The translations under genes and the position numbers were made by a program. A stretch of DNA of 59,054 nt from Butyrivibrio sp. (GTDB lineage: Bacteria > Bacillota > Clostridia > Lachnospirales > Lachnospiraceae): NCBI RefSeq assembly GCF_015056685.1, contig NZ_SVFW01000025.1:1-59054 (forward strand). The letters are read 5' to 3'. Below the pieces are notes generated by a model. It was given only the letters and a program-made list of their open reading frames with translations. It was not told the DNA's origin and did no database searches. Positions 1 to 8,900 of the stretch are shown piece by piece. Numbering within the stretch: position 1 is the first letter of the stretch; the number at the start of each line of letters is the position of its first letter.

Positions 1-42
1 CGTACAGTTGGATCAGGTAAGGTTGCTACAATCGTTGAGTAA
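1..42 (+). CDS. tuf: Elongation factor Tu, 3' end (partial)
   Basis: The first 13 codons read RTVGSGKVATIVE and then TAA, which is the conserved C-terminal tail of EF-Tu (typically GRTVGSGVV..I). The rest of the gene lies outside the window. EF-Tu delivers aminoacyl-tRNA to the ribosome in the cytoplasm. A strong hairpin terminator follows 23 bases after the stop, so this ends the translation-factor operon. Only the tail is visible, so the call rests on that short match and on its typical downstream terminator. Confidence 0.8.
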   Translation, partial: RTVGSGKVATIVE

Positions 43-65
43 TCTTAACAAACCTAGATTTTATG

Positions 66-98
66 CAGCTTCCAGAGCTTCTCTGGAAGCTGTTTTTT
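66..98 (+). terminator. Rho-independent terminator of tuf
   Basis: A perfect 12-bp stem (CAGCTTCCAGAG / CTCTGGAAGCTG) with a 3-nt loop is followed by six T. Confidence 0.93.
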
Positions 99-112
99 GT
101 ATAGTTTTTTGA

Positions 113-141
113 TTGACTATCATGACTGGAATATGTATTAT
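113..141 (+). promoter_or_regulatory. Sigma-A type promoter between tuf terminator and a second terminator
   Basis: TTGACT at 113-118, 17-bp spacer, TATTAT at 136-141 with an upstream TG (extended -10). Its transcript would start near 148 and meet the terminator at 217-253, giving a short RNA of about 105 nt. Confidence 0.55.
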
Positions 142-216
142 GATGGTTTATTTACAACAAATAAGAGACAAATGAATGTTGATAGAATCTTTGATATCGT
201 TGTGTTAAGATTAAAG

Positions 217-253
217 CATGTGTTCTTGGGAAGAGCACATGTTTTTTCTTTTT
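217..253 (+). terminator. Rho-independent terminator
   Basis: An 11-bp stem (CATGTGTTCTT / AAGAGCACATG, one G-T pair), GGG loop, then TTTTTTCTTTTT. It ends a short transcript from the promoter at 113-141; no clear gene lies between them. Confidence 0.85.
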
Positions 254-284
254 ATAAAGAGGTGTTGGGGTAAATCAATATAAT

Positions 285-353
285 ATGCGTATCATTATTT
301 GTGGTTTAAATGGAGCTGGTAAAAGTACTTTGGGGAAGAGACTACAGTATTAA
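285..353 (+). pseudogene. Remnant of a P-loop nucleotide kinase/ATPase (N-terminus only)
   Basis: A 22-codon reading frame starts MRIIICGLNGAGKSTLGKRL and stops two codons later. GLNGAGKST is a complete Walker A nucleotide-binding loop preceded by a hydrophobic beta strand, as at the start of small P-loop kinases. Everything after the first helix is missing, so it cannot be a working enzyme. It ends 19 bases before the next gene. The remaining sequence of 43-372 (the gap between tuf and the next gene) holds only two terminators and a promoter. The parent family cannot be named more precisely from this fragment. Confidence 0.6.
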
Positions 354-372
354 AAAAAACAGAGGATAAATA

Positions 373-870
373 ATGAGCAATGTAATATTCCTTGATGTGG
401 ATGGAGTCCTTAATTCGAAGTTTTGGGACAACGAACATCAACGTGAGATTAGTAATGGCAAATATATTGATTCTGAGGCTGTAAAGTTACTTGGAAGCCT
501 TGTGAAAAGAACTAATGCTAAGATAATTCTTCATTCTGGCTGGAGATTTTGGTTTGATGAAACGATGAAACCATTAAGGACGGAAGCAGATTTTTTGGCT
601 AACACAATGAAGGAAGCAGGCATTACGATTGCAGGAGTAACACCAGACTTAACTACGGAAGAGATAAGAAAGACCAAGAAGTTTAGCCTGGTTAAAGCTG
701 ATGAAATACTTTTGTGGTTAAAAGATAATCCCTCTGCGAATTGGGTTGTACTTGATGATCTTGAACTTCATAATAGTGAGATTGAAAAACATCAGGTAAA
801 GACAGATGCTGAGGTTGGCCTTACTACAAAAGATGTTGAAAAAGCTATAACTATACTACTGGGAAATTAG
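373..870 (+). CDS. HAD-superfamily protein of the Swiss-army-knife RNA repair type (HAD_SAK)
   Basis: A 165-residue cytoplasmic protein with the HAD phosphatase motif I DVDGVLN (Asp8 nucleophile, Asp10), a motif II-like HSGWR at 54-58 and an acidic motif VVLDDLEL with Asp128 and Asp129. This arrangement, with no cap domain, resembles HAD domains found in polynucleotide repair proteins and small stand-alone HAD_SAK proteins, so a phosphatase acting on nucleic acid ends or nucleotides is plausible; the substrate is not shown. It starts 19 bases after the truncated P-loop frame; in RNA-repair enzymes a P-loop kinase and a HAD phosphatase are often combined, so the pair may once have worked together (inference). 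Codon use is AT-rich like the rest of this patch. Confidence 0.7.
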   Translation: MSNVIFLDVDGVLNSKFWDNEHQREISNGKYIDSEAVKLLGSLVKRTNAKIILHSGWRFWFDETMKPLRTEADFLANTMKEAGITIAGVTPDLTTEEIRKTKKFSLVKADEILLWLKDNPSANWVVLDDLELHNSEIEKHQVKTDAEVGLTTKDVEKAITILLGN

Positions 871-888
871 TAAGATGGAAGAGACTAT

Positions 889-936
889 ATGTTAAGACTT
901 GAGAAGATCAATGGTAAAAACAGAATAATGAACTAA
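889..936 (+). pseudogene. Truncated N-terminus resembling a GNAT acetyltransferase
   Basis: A 15-codon frame MLRLEKINGKNRIMN then stop. The opening MLRLEKINGKN is typical of the first beta strand of several Lachnospiraceae GNAT proteins, but the frame ends at once. A related opening LLRLEVINN occurs at 1398-1487 and also runs only 29 codons, ending inside the start of the next gene. Both look like debris of lost cassette-like genes; they are short and the call is tentative. Confidence 0.35.
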
Positions 937-956
937 TACTTGATGGGAGAAAAAAG

Positions 957-1376
957 ATGGAAATAGTTTATTATGAAAGAATACCGGATTTAGATACTTA
1001 TTTTGAACTTCGTAGATCTGTTGATTGGAATAATTTCTGTCCAGAACAGGCGCAGAAAGCCATAAATAAAAGTGCGTTTTTTATATTGGTACAGGATGAA
1101 GATAAGCCTATAGCAATGGGAAGAGCAGTTGGAGATGGCATGTACTACACTATTGTGGACGTTGTAGTAAGACCTGAATATCAAGGAAAAAAGGTTGGCT
1201 CAACTATAATTAGTAAATTACTTGAGCTTATTCAAACTGATGCGCCTGAAGGAGCGAGAATAAGTGTACAACTGCTGGCAGAAAAAGGAAAAGAAGAATT
1301 CTATGTAAAACAAGGCTTTAAGCTTTGCCCACACGAATTCTGTGGACCTGCGCTTAGAAAGGTGATATACACATAA
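957..1376 (+). CDS. GNAT family N-acetyltransferase
   Basis: A 139-residue single-domain GNAT. The acetyl-CoA pyrophosphate-binding signature V-R-P-E-Y-Q-G-K-K-V-G lies at residues 71-81 after the strand IVDVV, and the C-terminal FYVKQGFKL loop matches GNAT motif B. It transfers an acetyl group from acetyl-CoA to an amine; nothing in the sequence identifies the substrate. The ATG is preceded by GGGAGAAAA. It sits in the small-enzyme patch between the HAD protein and a histidine phosphatase, separated from both by about 90-110 bases that carry gene fragments. Confidence 0.85.
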   Translation: MEIVYYERIPDLDTYFELRRSVDWNNFCPEQAQKAINKSAFFILVQDEDKPIAMGRAVGDGMYYTIVDVVVRPEYQGKKVGSTIISKLLELIQTDAPEGARISVQLLAEKGKEEFYVKQGFKLCPHEFCGPALRKVIYT

Positions 1377-1483
1377 GGCAGATAAGTAGAACTGTTTTTG
1401 TTAAGACTAGAAGTTATAAATAATCCTGAACTGACAGAGTTCCAATATCTTGTTGAGGGTGATAACTGGATGGTATCTGTTAA

Positions 1484-2026
1484 ATGAGAGTAATGATAAT
1501 TAGGCATGGAAAAGTACTTCATGATTGGAAAAAGTGGTGCACATCTGCTGAGTTTGATGAGCAGTGTGCGTTATATGACAAAGCTCCGATTGATAAGGCA
1601 TCTGTAGATAAAGTGAACGATGATATTCAAAAGATTTATATTAGCGATTTGGACAGGACTCTACAAACTGCAGAAAAGATATTTGGAGAAGAGGATTTCA
1701 ATAGGACAGCACTGCTAAATGAGGTTCCGCTTCATTCAGGATTTGATATAGCAATACGTTTGCCGTTGAGTGTTTGGAATTTTCTAGGAAGGCTGCAGTG
1801 GCTGACCGGAAATAAAAGACAGCCTGAAGTCCGGAAGCAGACTTCTAAGAGAGCAGAGCAGTTTGCGAACATGATAATAGAGCGTAATGAGGATTGTGCT
1901 ATAGTCACGCATGGTTTCTTTATGCACACTTTGATTAGAATAATGAAGAATGCTGCCTTCAAAGCAGATAAAGAGCGAGTGAACTACAGGAATGGAGAAG
2001 TGATTTTACTTACAAGAAACTATTAA
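1484..2026 (+). CDS. Histidine phosphatase superfamily (phosphoglycerate mutase-like) protein
   Basis: A 180-residue protein beginning MRVMIIRHGK, where RHG (7-9) carries the phospho-accepting His8. Further family residues are SDLDRT (Arg58), Glu80 in LNEVPL and the second catalytic histidine His143 in VTHGFF. This is the complete active-site set of branch 1 histidine phosphatases, so a phosphohydrolase with unknown substrate is expected. The start ATG overlaps the stop of the 29-codon fragment upstream; there is no strong ribosome site, which makes the start slightly uncertain. No signal peptide, so cytoplasmic. Confidence 0.85.
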   Translation: MRVMIIRHGKVLHDWKKWCTSAEFDEQCALYDKAPIDKASVDKVNDDIQKIYISDLDRTLQTAEKIFGEEDFNRTALLNEVPLHSGFDIAIRLPLSVWNFLGRLQWLTGNKRQPEVRKQTSKRAEQFANMIIERNEDCAIVTHGFFMHTLIRIMKNAAFKADKERVNYRNGEVILLTRNY

Positions 2027-2053
2027 GGGGAAAACTAATGGGGAAGTATAAGT

Positions 2054-2827
2054 ATGAACAATAAATCATTTGATACGCATAGAATTGCCGAGGGGTATGC
2101 AAAAAGACCTTGGTTACACAAAGGTGTAATTGATAGATTTAGAAAAGATTGTGATTTGCCCGATGATTATATGTTCAGTAATGGGCTTGATGTTGGCTGT
2201 GGTGCAGGGCTATCAACTAAAGCGCTGAAGACTATATGCAAATATGTGACAGGTACAGATATTGCAGAATCAATGGTAGAGGTATGTAATGAATTATATG
2301 GATCAGACGAAGCCTATAGTTTTTATACTGCGGGGGCAGAAGATACTTTGATACCTGATGAAAAGTATGATGTGGTATCAGCAGCAGGGATGGTCAATTG
2401 GGTTGATGAAAAGAGATTTATGGAAAATCTCATCAAAGTGACCAAAGATGAGTGTTTTATCATAATTTACGATTTCTGGATTACAGATAAAATGAAAAAT
2501 GTTCCTGAATATACAAGTTGGTATCAGGATGAGTATTTGAAACGATTCCCTAAGCCACCGCGTAAAGAGAATATTTGGACTGATGCAGATTTAATAAGTG
2601 GCCTGAAAATGTATAAGCAGATCAATTATGAACTTATTCATTCTTTTTGTTTGGATGATTTTATAGACTTTATGATGATACAGTCCAATGTTAATGTCAG
2701 AATTGAAAGTGGTGATATGGCTGAATTACAGGTAAGAAGTTGGATGAAGGATACTTTATTGTCGATTTTTAAAGATAAGGAGCAGGAGCTTATTTTCGAT
2801 GGCTATACTTGGTATATAAAAAGATAA
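2054..2827 (+). CDS. Class I SAM-dependent methyltransferase
   Basis: A 257-residue protein with methyltransferase motif I GLDVGCGAGLSTKAL (residues 44-58) that binds S-adenosylmethionine, an acidic motif II (TGTDIAESMVE) and a motif IV-like stretch YDVVSAAGMVNWVD. This is the Methyltransf_11/25 fold that acts on small molecules. The substrate is unknown. It starts 27 bases after the phosphatase stop and is the last gene of the AT-rich accessory patch. Confidence 0.85.
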   Translation: MNNKSFDTHRIAEGYAKRPWLHKGVIDRFRKDCDLPDDYMFSNGLDVGCGAGLSTKALKTICKYVTGTDIAESMVEVCNELYGSDEAYSFYTAGAEDTLIPDEKYDVVSAAGMVNWVDEKRFMENLIKVTKDECFIIIYDFWITDKMKNVPEYTSWYQDEYLKRFPKPPRKENIWTDADLISGLKMYKQINYELIHSFCLDDFIDFMMIQSNVNVRIESGDMAELQVRSWMKDTLLSIFKDKEQELIFDGYTWYIKR

Positions 2828-3024
2828 TACATGAGAGTTTTAACGACGAAAATAAATTTTTTGTATACAATCTTGCCGAAAATGACCTTTATTCTTTATG
2901 AAAAAATCTGAATGGATACTATCATTAACGCAGGATAAAAAAGAAGATGGTGTTATACTATAGCAGTGCATGGCCGATAGGGCTGTGCACTGTTGTACAT
3001 TAAAGATGGGAATAAAAAAGCCTG

Positions 3025-3050
3025 AAAGAACACTTCGGTGTTCTTTTTTT
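3025..3050 (+). terminator. Rho-independent terminator with TTCG tetraloop
   Basis: AAAGAACAC-TTCG-GTGTTCTTT is a perfect 9-bp stem on a stable UUCG loop followed by T residues. It closes the small-enzyme patch. Confidence 0.9.
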
Positions 3051-3065
3051 CTGTATTGCATGTTA

Positions 3066-3311
3066 TGAATCAACTGCACCCTAATTTACAAGGGTGGCCT
3101 TTCCTGGATTTCTTTTTATGAATCAACTGTACCCTAATTTACAGGGGTAGCCTTTCCTACATCGCTTATTTTGAATCAACTACCCCCCGTGTAAGGGGTG
3201 CAGTTAGCTTATTAATGTCAATTTTGAATAAATTTTTTGGAGAAAAAGGGTGCAGTTGAAAAAAACATTATCTGTCAGGAAAAATCCATAAGAAAAAAAG
3301 GGTGCAGTTGA
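3066..3311. repeat. Array of ~53-bp units that inverts in the middle
   Basis: TGAATCAACT recurs at 3066, 3119 and 3172 with exact 53-bp spacing, and a fourth TGAATAAATT falls at 3225, again 53 bp on. Units 1 and 2 share about 40 bp (TGAATCAACTGCACCCTAAT onward, ending GGCCTTTCCT or AGCCTTTCCT). Unit 3 is itself palindromic (AACTACCCCCC ... GGGGTGCAGTT). From there the complementary motif GGGTGCAGTT recurs at 3196, 3248 and 3300 with 52-bp spacing. The outer ends TGAATCAACTGCACCCT and AGGGTGCAGTTGAATCA are near-perfect inverted repeats. The units carry short internal stems (ACCCT...AGGGT). Confidence 0.75.
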
Positions 3312-3399
3312 ATCAAAAAGCATCTGCAAGGAATTATTTTGGATGGAGAAGCCTGTCAATCCATGTTAGTATAAATATATTTGGAGGAGGGCAGATTTA

Positions 3400-3888
3400 A
3401 TGGATTATAATATAGTACTTGCGTCTGAGCAGGATAGGCAGCAGATATTGGATTTATACGAGGAGCAGAAGGGCAGGGAGTTTTGTCCATGGGATGAAGA
3501 TTACCCGTCAAATGAGACTATTGATTTTGATCTGTCCCGAGATGCTCTGTTTGTTATGAAAGCGGACGGAAAGGTCATTGCAGCGATATCATTAGAAGTG
3601 GATGAGGATGTAGACAAGCTTGAGTGCTGGAACAGAGATATTTTCCCAGGTGGAGAACTGGCCAGAATTGCAGTTACACCTTCTATGCAGAATAGGGGAC
3701 TTGCCAGAAAAATGATGCAGCACGGGATGGAAGTATTGAAGGAACGGGGCTACAAGAGTGTTCATTTTCTTGTAAATAAGTATAACGTGAAGGCAATTAA
3801 GTGCTATGCTGTATTTGGCTATAATGTAGTAGGCGAGTGTCACATGTATGATCAGGACTTTTTGTGCTATGAAAAAGAGCTAATATGA
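3400..3888 (+). CDS. GNAT family N-acetyltransferase
   Basis: A 162-residue GNAT with the acetyl-CoA site ARIAVTPSMQNRGLARKMM around residues 88-106 (Q/R-x-x-G-x-A) and the C-terminal NKYNVKAIKCYAVFGY motif typical of GNATs that act on small amines. The start has a strong GGAGGAGGG ribosome site. It overlaps no neighbour but lies 19 bases before the next gene, so the two are probably co-transcribed. Substrate unknown. Confidence 0.87.
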   Translation: MDYNIVLASEQDRQQILDLYEEQKGREFCPWDEDYPSNETIDFDLSRDALFVMKADGKVIAAISLEVDEDVDKLECWNRDIFPGGELARIAVTPSMQNRGLARKMMQHGMEVLKERGYKSVHFLVNKYNVKAIKCYAVFGYNVVGECHMYDQDFLCYEKELI

Positions 3889-3907
3889 CAACCGGGAGTA
3901 AAACGTT

Positions 3908-5431
3908 ATGGATAAGGGGAAAAAGTGGATAATAATATCGTCAGTGCTGATGGGAATACTATGCGCACTGACGATTCTTTTTGTGGTATTAAAGCAGGAA
4001 GAGACCGATATTAGGAAACTTCATAGATGGTGCAATGATGCAGGAATGTGGCTGGTTGTCATATGGCAGATTGTGCTCGTTATCATCTGCGCTATCATTT
4101 GGATCAAAGTGTTAAAAGACGTAGCAAATCCCGGGAAGACCATTCTGCGGTGCGCCAGCCTTGTGGTCACATGTCTTGCAATTATTTTTTTAGCGGGAAG
4201 TTGGTTAAATCTGGTCTTTGATTACAACTATGGAAATGTGGTGCTTCAAAAAAGCAACCTGTACCTGATAAAAACTGAAGATGACTACGGCGGATGTGAC
4301 TATTCTGTATGGTCAAAGAGCAGCTTTTTTTACAGGAGGCTTGAACACGATATCGGAAATTCAGCGGACTCTGTAGCAGAAGGGATATTTTATTCGTATG
4401 TCAATGCTTTCGAAGATAACACAGGAGTGGAAATAGGAACCGCTTCTGAAGACAGTTCAAGTGAGCTCTCTGAGCAGATGAAAAAAGAGTATCAGTACTT
4501 AAATGATTTCATTGCAGTCACAGAAGATACTTTTCCTGAAAGGTTTCAGAGAGGCCTTTACTGGGAAGAAAAAGTATGCACCGAAAACAGCATCGGAAGA
4601 GTTCAGGTTCCAATCATCGATGAAAATGGGATGCAGGATCTGACTTGGTTTTGTGAGAATATCTGTCAGTGGCTGGAGTCTTGCCTTGAAAAAGTTCCCT
4701 ATGAGGACGCACCCTGGCTCTACAAAGAGGTTGTTTTTGCCATGCCATCCATTTCTGATTCATTTGATCCATCACCCTATTTAAGTGGTGGGTACGATCA
4801 TGACCCTTTGTATGAGGCTATATATGATTTTGTGGATAAAAAGCTGACGTCAGCAGATTATCCCAAGCATAAAGCCTATGGAATGCTTGAGTTTGTGGAT
4901 GATGGAAGTGATGAGTTTTTCCCATCTGTAGAGCCTGAGTGCTCCTATACGACGAAGGATGGAGTAACATATGGCATGCTTCTGGTGGACAGAGCAGGTG
5001 GCAGCAGTTATTATTCACTGGTTGCTTACCAAAAAGGAGAAAAAACTCCGGTTATGGTAAATCGTGATCCCTACAATGGCTGCGGTGGTCAGGCGGAATG
5101 GATAACATTTATCGATGATTCGAACCTTGGATTTTCCTGTCTGTCTTATAACGGCGGTGATGATGCGCTTCTTTACAGAACTGAAGACGGAGGAAAGTCT
5201 TTTACCCAGATAAATTATCCCTCTGCAAAGGTCAAACTTTCAGATGGAACAATTTATAACCCTTTTGTAATACCGGAAAAGGTGTGGCTTGAAGATGGCA
5301 GTTTATATATGCTTGCAGGCCAGAGCCCTTGGTCAGGGGATTATTATAGTGAAGAACTTGGTAAACACCCGTCAGGACTGTATGTGTCACATGACGATGG
5401 CATGAGCTTTGAATACGTTGGGGAGCAGTGA
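3908..5431 (+). CDS. Membrane-anchored protein with C-terminal BNR (Asp-box) repeats
   Basis: A 507-residue protein of unknown function. The first 110 residues hold three hydrophobic helices (about 8-28, 47-70 and 80-105), so it is an integral membrane protein; the remaining 390 residues appear to be outside. Near the C-terminus two Asp-box motifs can be seen, LLYRTEDGGKSFTQI and GLYVSHDDGMSFEYV, which mark beta-propeller blades as in sialidase-like and photosystem-assembly-like proteins. The catalytic Arg triad of sialidases is not evident, so enzymatic activity should not be assumed. It follows the GNAT gene by 19 bases and ends before a terminator at 5492. Confidence 0.6.
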   Translation: MDKGKKWIIISSVLMGILCALTILFVVLKQEETDIRKLHRWCNDAGMWLVVIWQIVLVIICAIIWIKVLKDVANPGKTILRCASLVVTCLAIIFLAGSWLNLVFDYNYGNVVLQKSNLYLIKTEDDYGGCDYSVWSKSSFFYRRLEHDIGNSADSVAEGIFYSYVNAFEDNTGVEIGTASEDSSSELSEQMKKEYQYLNDFIAVTEDTFPERFQRGLYWEEKVCTENSIGRVQVPIIDENGMQDLTWFCENICQWLESCLEKVPYEDAPWLYKEVVFAMPSISDSFDPSPYLSGGYDHDPLYEAIYDFVDKKLTSADYPKHKAYGMLEFVDDGSDEFFPSVEPECSYTTKDGVTYGMLLVDRAGGSSYYSLVAYQKGEKTPVMVNRDPYNGCGGQAEWITFIDDSNLGFSCLSYNGGDDALLYRTEDGGKSFTQINYPSAKVKLSDGTIYNPFVIPEKVWLEDGSLYMLAGQSPWSGDYYSEELGKHPSGLYVSHDDGMSFEYVGEQ

Positions 5432-5491
5432 ACACACAAATTCTAAACAAAAAATAAAGTCTTTGGTTAACGAGCGGTTAATCGATTATAT

Positions 5492-5515
5492 AAAAGCCCA
5501 TTTTATGGGCTTTTT
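5492..5515 (+). terminator. Rho-independent terminator
   Basis: AAAGCCCA-TTTTA-TGGGCTTT with a following T run; ends the GNAT/BNR transcript. Confidence 0.9.
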
Positions 5516-5568
5516 CTAACTTTTTTAAGATTTCTTTATAATTTTAATCAAATGTTAATTGGAAAAGG

Positions 5569-5615
5569 ACGTCAATCATTCCCTTTATGATGGGGGAAAT
5601 GATTGACGTTTTTTT
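5569..5615 (+). terminator. Terminator-like hairpin in the leader of the next gene
   Basis: ACGTCAATCATT / AATGATTGACGT is a perfect 12-bp stem with a CCC/GGGGG-containing loop and seven T. It lies only 54 bp after the previous terminator and about 70 bp before the next start codon, so it may be a second terminator or an attenuator for the 5681 gene. No riboswitch fold or leader peptide was recognised. Confidence 0.6.
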
Positions 5616-5680
5616 ACAATAAGATTATCAGAGAAAATCATATCTTTTGAGATAGACACTAAACTCGGACAGGAGAGGAG

Positions 5681-5884
5681 ATGCCTATGGAACAAAGACG
5701 TGATAAACAAACATTCATTGTTAAGATCTCTAACTGTCAGAACGGCACTTGGCAGGGCAGAGTCATCTGGGCCGATGAAAATAAGATGCAGCACTTCAGA
5801 AGCGCACTGGAACTGCTAAGGCTCATAGATGATGCAACCAAGGCTGTATCTGAATTACAGGTCAAAGAAGTGTCTGGAGAGTAA
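5681..5884 (+). CDS. Small protein with an uncharacterised QNxTWQG domain
   Basis: A 67-residue soluble protein that consists almost wholly of one domain: FIVKISNCQNGTWQGRVIW, a short charged turn, then FRSALELLRLIDDA. The same pattern ends the 153-residue protein at 16040 (FFVQVKFRQNATWQGTVIH ... FTSAMGLVEIIDKS), so the two are paralogues of a family I cannot assign a function. The predicted layout is two to three beta strands and one amphipathic helix. Two AGGAG boxes fit the ATGs at 5681 or 5687 equally well. It lies about 100 bp upstream of the giant surface protein with no terminator in between, so co-transcription is likely. Confidence 0.7.
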   Translation: MPMEQRRDKQTFIVKISNCQNGTWQGRVIWADENKMQHFRSALELLRLIDDATKAVSELQVKEVSGE

Positions 5885-5999
5885 AATCAAGAAATCAAAC
5901 CCAAAATTTAGTAACCAAAAACAAACCAAAAACGAAAACTATTAACCGGCAACAAACGTCCAAACACAAAAGCAAATCTTTATGAGGGAGGAAATGCTT

Positions 6000-8900
6000 A
6001 TGTTGAGAAAATGGAACCGATTTTTAGCTATCCTTCTAGCACTCGCACTTGTGACAACCACTTTTAACAGTGATTTTGCAAGTGCCCGAGTTTATGCTGA
6101 AGGAGAAGAAACTGAAGAATCCGTAGAGGAACAGGAAGAGTCTTCAGGTGAAGATGATTCCGAAGACGAAGGTTCTGAAGAAGACAACTCTGAAGAAGAA
6201 TCTCATGAAGATGGAGATGAAGGATCAGGCGACGATGAACAGGGTGAAGAACAAAATGAAGAGCCTGAAACTCCAGATCCTATCGCTGAGAATGAAGAAG
6301 TAGCAGAAGCTACTGCAGAGATTGCTATAGAAGAGCCTAAGGAAGAACCAAAGGAAGAACCAAAAGAGGAGAAAAAAGAAGAAGTTCCTGCAGCAACTGA
6401 AACCACAGCTGCAGCTACAGAAAGCTCTTCTCTTTTGGAACCTATCCCTGAGGAAGCAGCAGTTGCAGCATCTTCGCTTGCTTCAGTAGAGGAAGAAGAG
6501 GAAGAAAAAGAAGAGAACCTTGTAACTGTAAAATACTATGTTACTGAAGGCGGAAGCATCTCAAGAGATGAGGAGACAGTTGATCTTAATGATGAGGAAG
6601 CAAAGTTTGAGGGATCAACAGCAACAGCTGACAGTGAAGAGTATGAGTTTAAGGGATGGAAAGATAGTGACGGCAATATAGTTACAACAGATAACACTAT
6701 AGTTCCTGAAGACATTGAGGAAGACACCAGCTTTACAGCAGTATTTGAAAAGGCAGAGAAGATTGAAGAAAAGATAGTAGTGATCACTTATGAAGCAGGT
6801 GAAGGCGGAAAGGTTTCTCCTGAAAAAGAAGAGATCAATATAAACGCTGAAGAGATTATTATCAAAGGATCAACAGCTACTGCTGATGAAGGATATGAAT
6901 TTGTTGAGTGGAAGGATAGCGAAGACAATTTTGTTACAGATACAGCTACTTTCGCTCCCTCTGATGTAAAAGAAAATAAAACATTCAAGGCAGTATTTAA
7001 AGAAAAGAAAATTCCAATGCCGGAAAAGAACTTTAGTGGAAGTGCATCCGGTGTAACAATTTCTGTATATGCTCCTGAGGGCGCATTCCCTGAAGGAACT
7101 CAGATGCGAGTTACAGAAGTACATGATGAAGATATTCTTGACGCTGTAAAAGAGGCAGCAGACAGCTCAGTTGATAATGAAAATCAGAAAGCTGTAGCCT
7201 TTGATATTTCTTTTATCTATGAGGACGAAGAAATAGAGCCTAAAGCGCCTATCACAGTTAAAATGTACAGCTCGATCATTGACGAAGAAAAGAATACACA
7301 GGTTGTCCATGTCGATAATGAAGGAAATACAGAGGTCATCGGAGACGCAGAGATTTCAGGAACATCTGCAGAGTTTACATCAGATGCATTCTCAGTTTAC
7401 GCTATCGTTATAACAGATCCTGAAACTCTTGTTACACCAAGACGTACATACAAGTTCCAGGATGCAGACGGAACACCATATCTTTTCCCTAATGCAGTTG
7501 GAGAAGAAGTTGATAACCAGATAATCAAAGATGGCGATTCTCTTGTGGAAGTTGAATCTCCATACCATCCTGAAAGAGAATTCATAGGTTGGTACATTTA
7601 TGAGAATAATGGTTATGGTGAAAAGATTGAATTTGGTCAGCCAATTGATCTGTCAGCCCTTACAGCAGATGATGAAGTTATCTTAAGAGCAAAATACAAT
7701 AACCATTATATAGTTACATTCCTTGATGAAAACAGAGCAGTTATCGCATCTGAGGAAGTAACAAACGAAGAAGGAACATTTACTATCAATACCCCTTACG
7801 AACCAAAGAATCCTGAAACTTCTGCATTCCTTGGCTGGAAGCTTGATAATCCTGAGCAGCAGTCCAAGATCGAAGTTATTGATATTGAAGGAACACTTGG
7901 TGAGTATTATACAAATGGTATGAAAGTAAAAATTACAGACAATATCACCTTTAAGGTTTATAACCCTGAAGGACATTGGCTCATCTTCCATGAAAATGCT
8001 AAGGGTGCTCAGTATACACCTTCAGTATTTATAGAAAGCGATAAGATCTCAGTTGAACCTACAGCTCCAAAGAGACTTGGCTACACACATGATGGCTGGT
8101 ATACAGAAGCTCCTTTAGTAGAAGGCGAAGATCCTACAGGTGAAAAGTTCGTATTTGGATCAACCATAGATAAAACAGTTAATCTCTATGCGAAGTGGAA
8201 ACCAAACGACACAGCAAAATACACAGTTATCATCTGGAAATACGACCTTGACGGAAATAAGGAATATGCAGAGTCTGTAACAGTAGAAAACGGAGTAGTT
8301 GGACGGCCTGTATCAGGAATTGAAATTGATGAAGGTGACTGCTCAATTACTATTAACGGTGAAAAGTATGGCGGACCATCTGATCTCAAACATGCAGATG
8401 ATGACGACCCAAATCTTAAATACGTCGGATTTAAGCCTGTTTCCTATGATGAAGATGTCATTGTAAATCCGGAAGGAAATTCGATTGTTAACGTATATTT
8501 TGACAGAATTACTTATGATTTTGAATTCAGAATTGCCTATTATAATGGAAAAAATTTATGGCAGTGGATGGATGGAAGCAGAACTCAGAAAACAGGAAAT
8601 CTTAAGATTACTGCTGGTGATGTTCCTGGAGGACAGGATGATGACAGTCATATTTACTTTACAATAACTGCTAAGTATGGCCAGGATATAACAGAAATGT
8701 GGCCGGATTACTCAATGTTCAGCACTCTTGAATCCAAGATAGATTATGAGCTTGTAAGCTGGATACTTGATAAAAACGCTATGGCACATACAGCAGGTGA
8801 CAACCAGGGTGGTGAGACTGTAAAGGGTAAAATAACCACAATGGATGAGCAGCTTCTTGGTAACTGGAAGAGCTCAACAGGTAACTTTGTTGATGCAAGA

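Larger units (their letters stand above)
2828..3399 (+). other. Non-coding interval holding a terminator and a repeat array
   Basis: No convincing coding sequence occurs in this 572-bp gap. It contains an imperfect CAGTGCA/TGCACTG hairpin near 2963-2992, a strong terminator at 3025-3050 and the five-unit array at 3066-3311 described separately. A 21-codon frame beginning at 2899 has no support beyond its length and was not called. Confidence 0.6.

Noticed and set aside
2899..2964. 21-codon frame MKKSEWILSL...
   Set aside because: No ribosome site, very short and no recognisable family; most likely intergenic.
3066..3311. CRISPR array
   Set aside because: The regular 53-bp spacing is attractive, but units switch strand in the middle, the 'spacers' are AT-rich and only about 13 bp, and no cas gene is near.
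5476..5490. LacI-type operator near 5480 (GGTTAATCGATTA)
   Set aside because: It resembles the arabinoside operator but is followed by TATAT instead of AAC, lies before a terminator and has no promoter, so it is probably chance.
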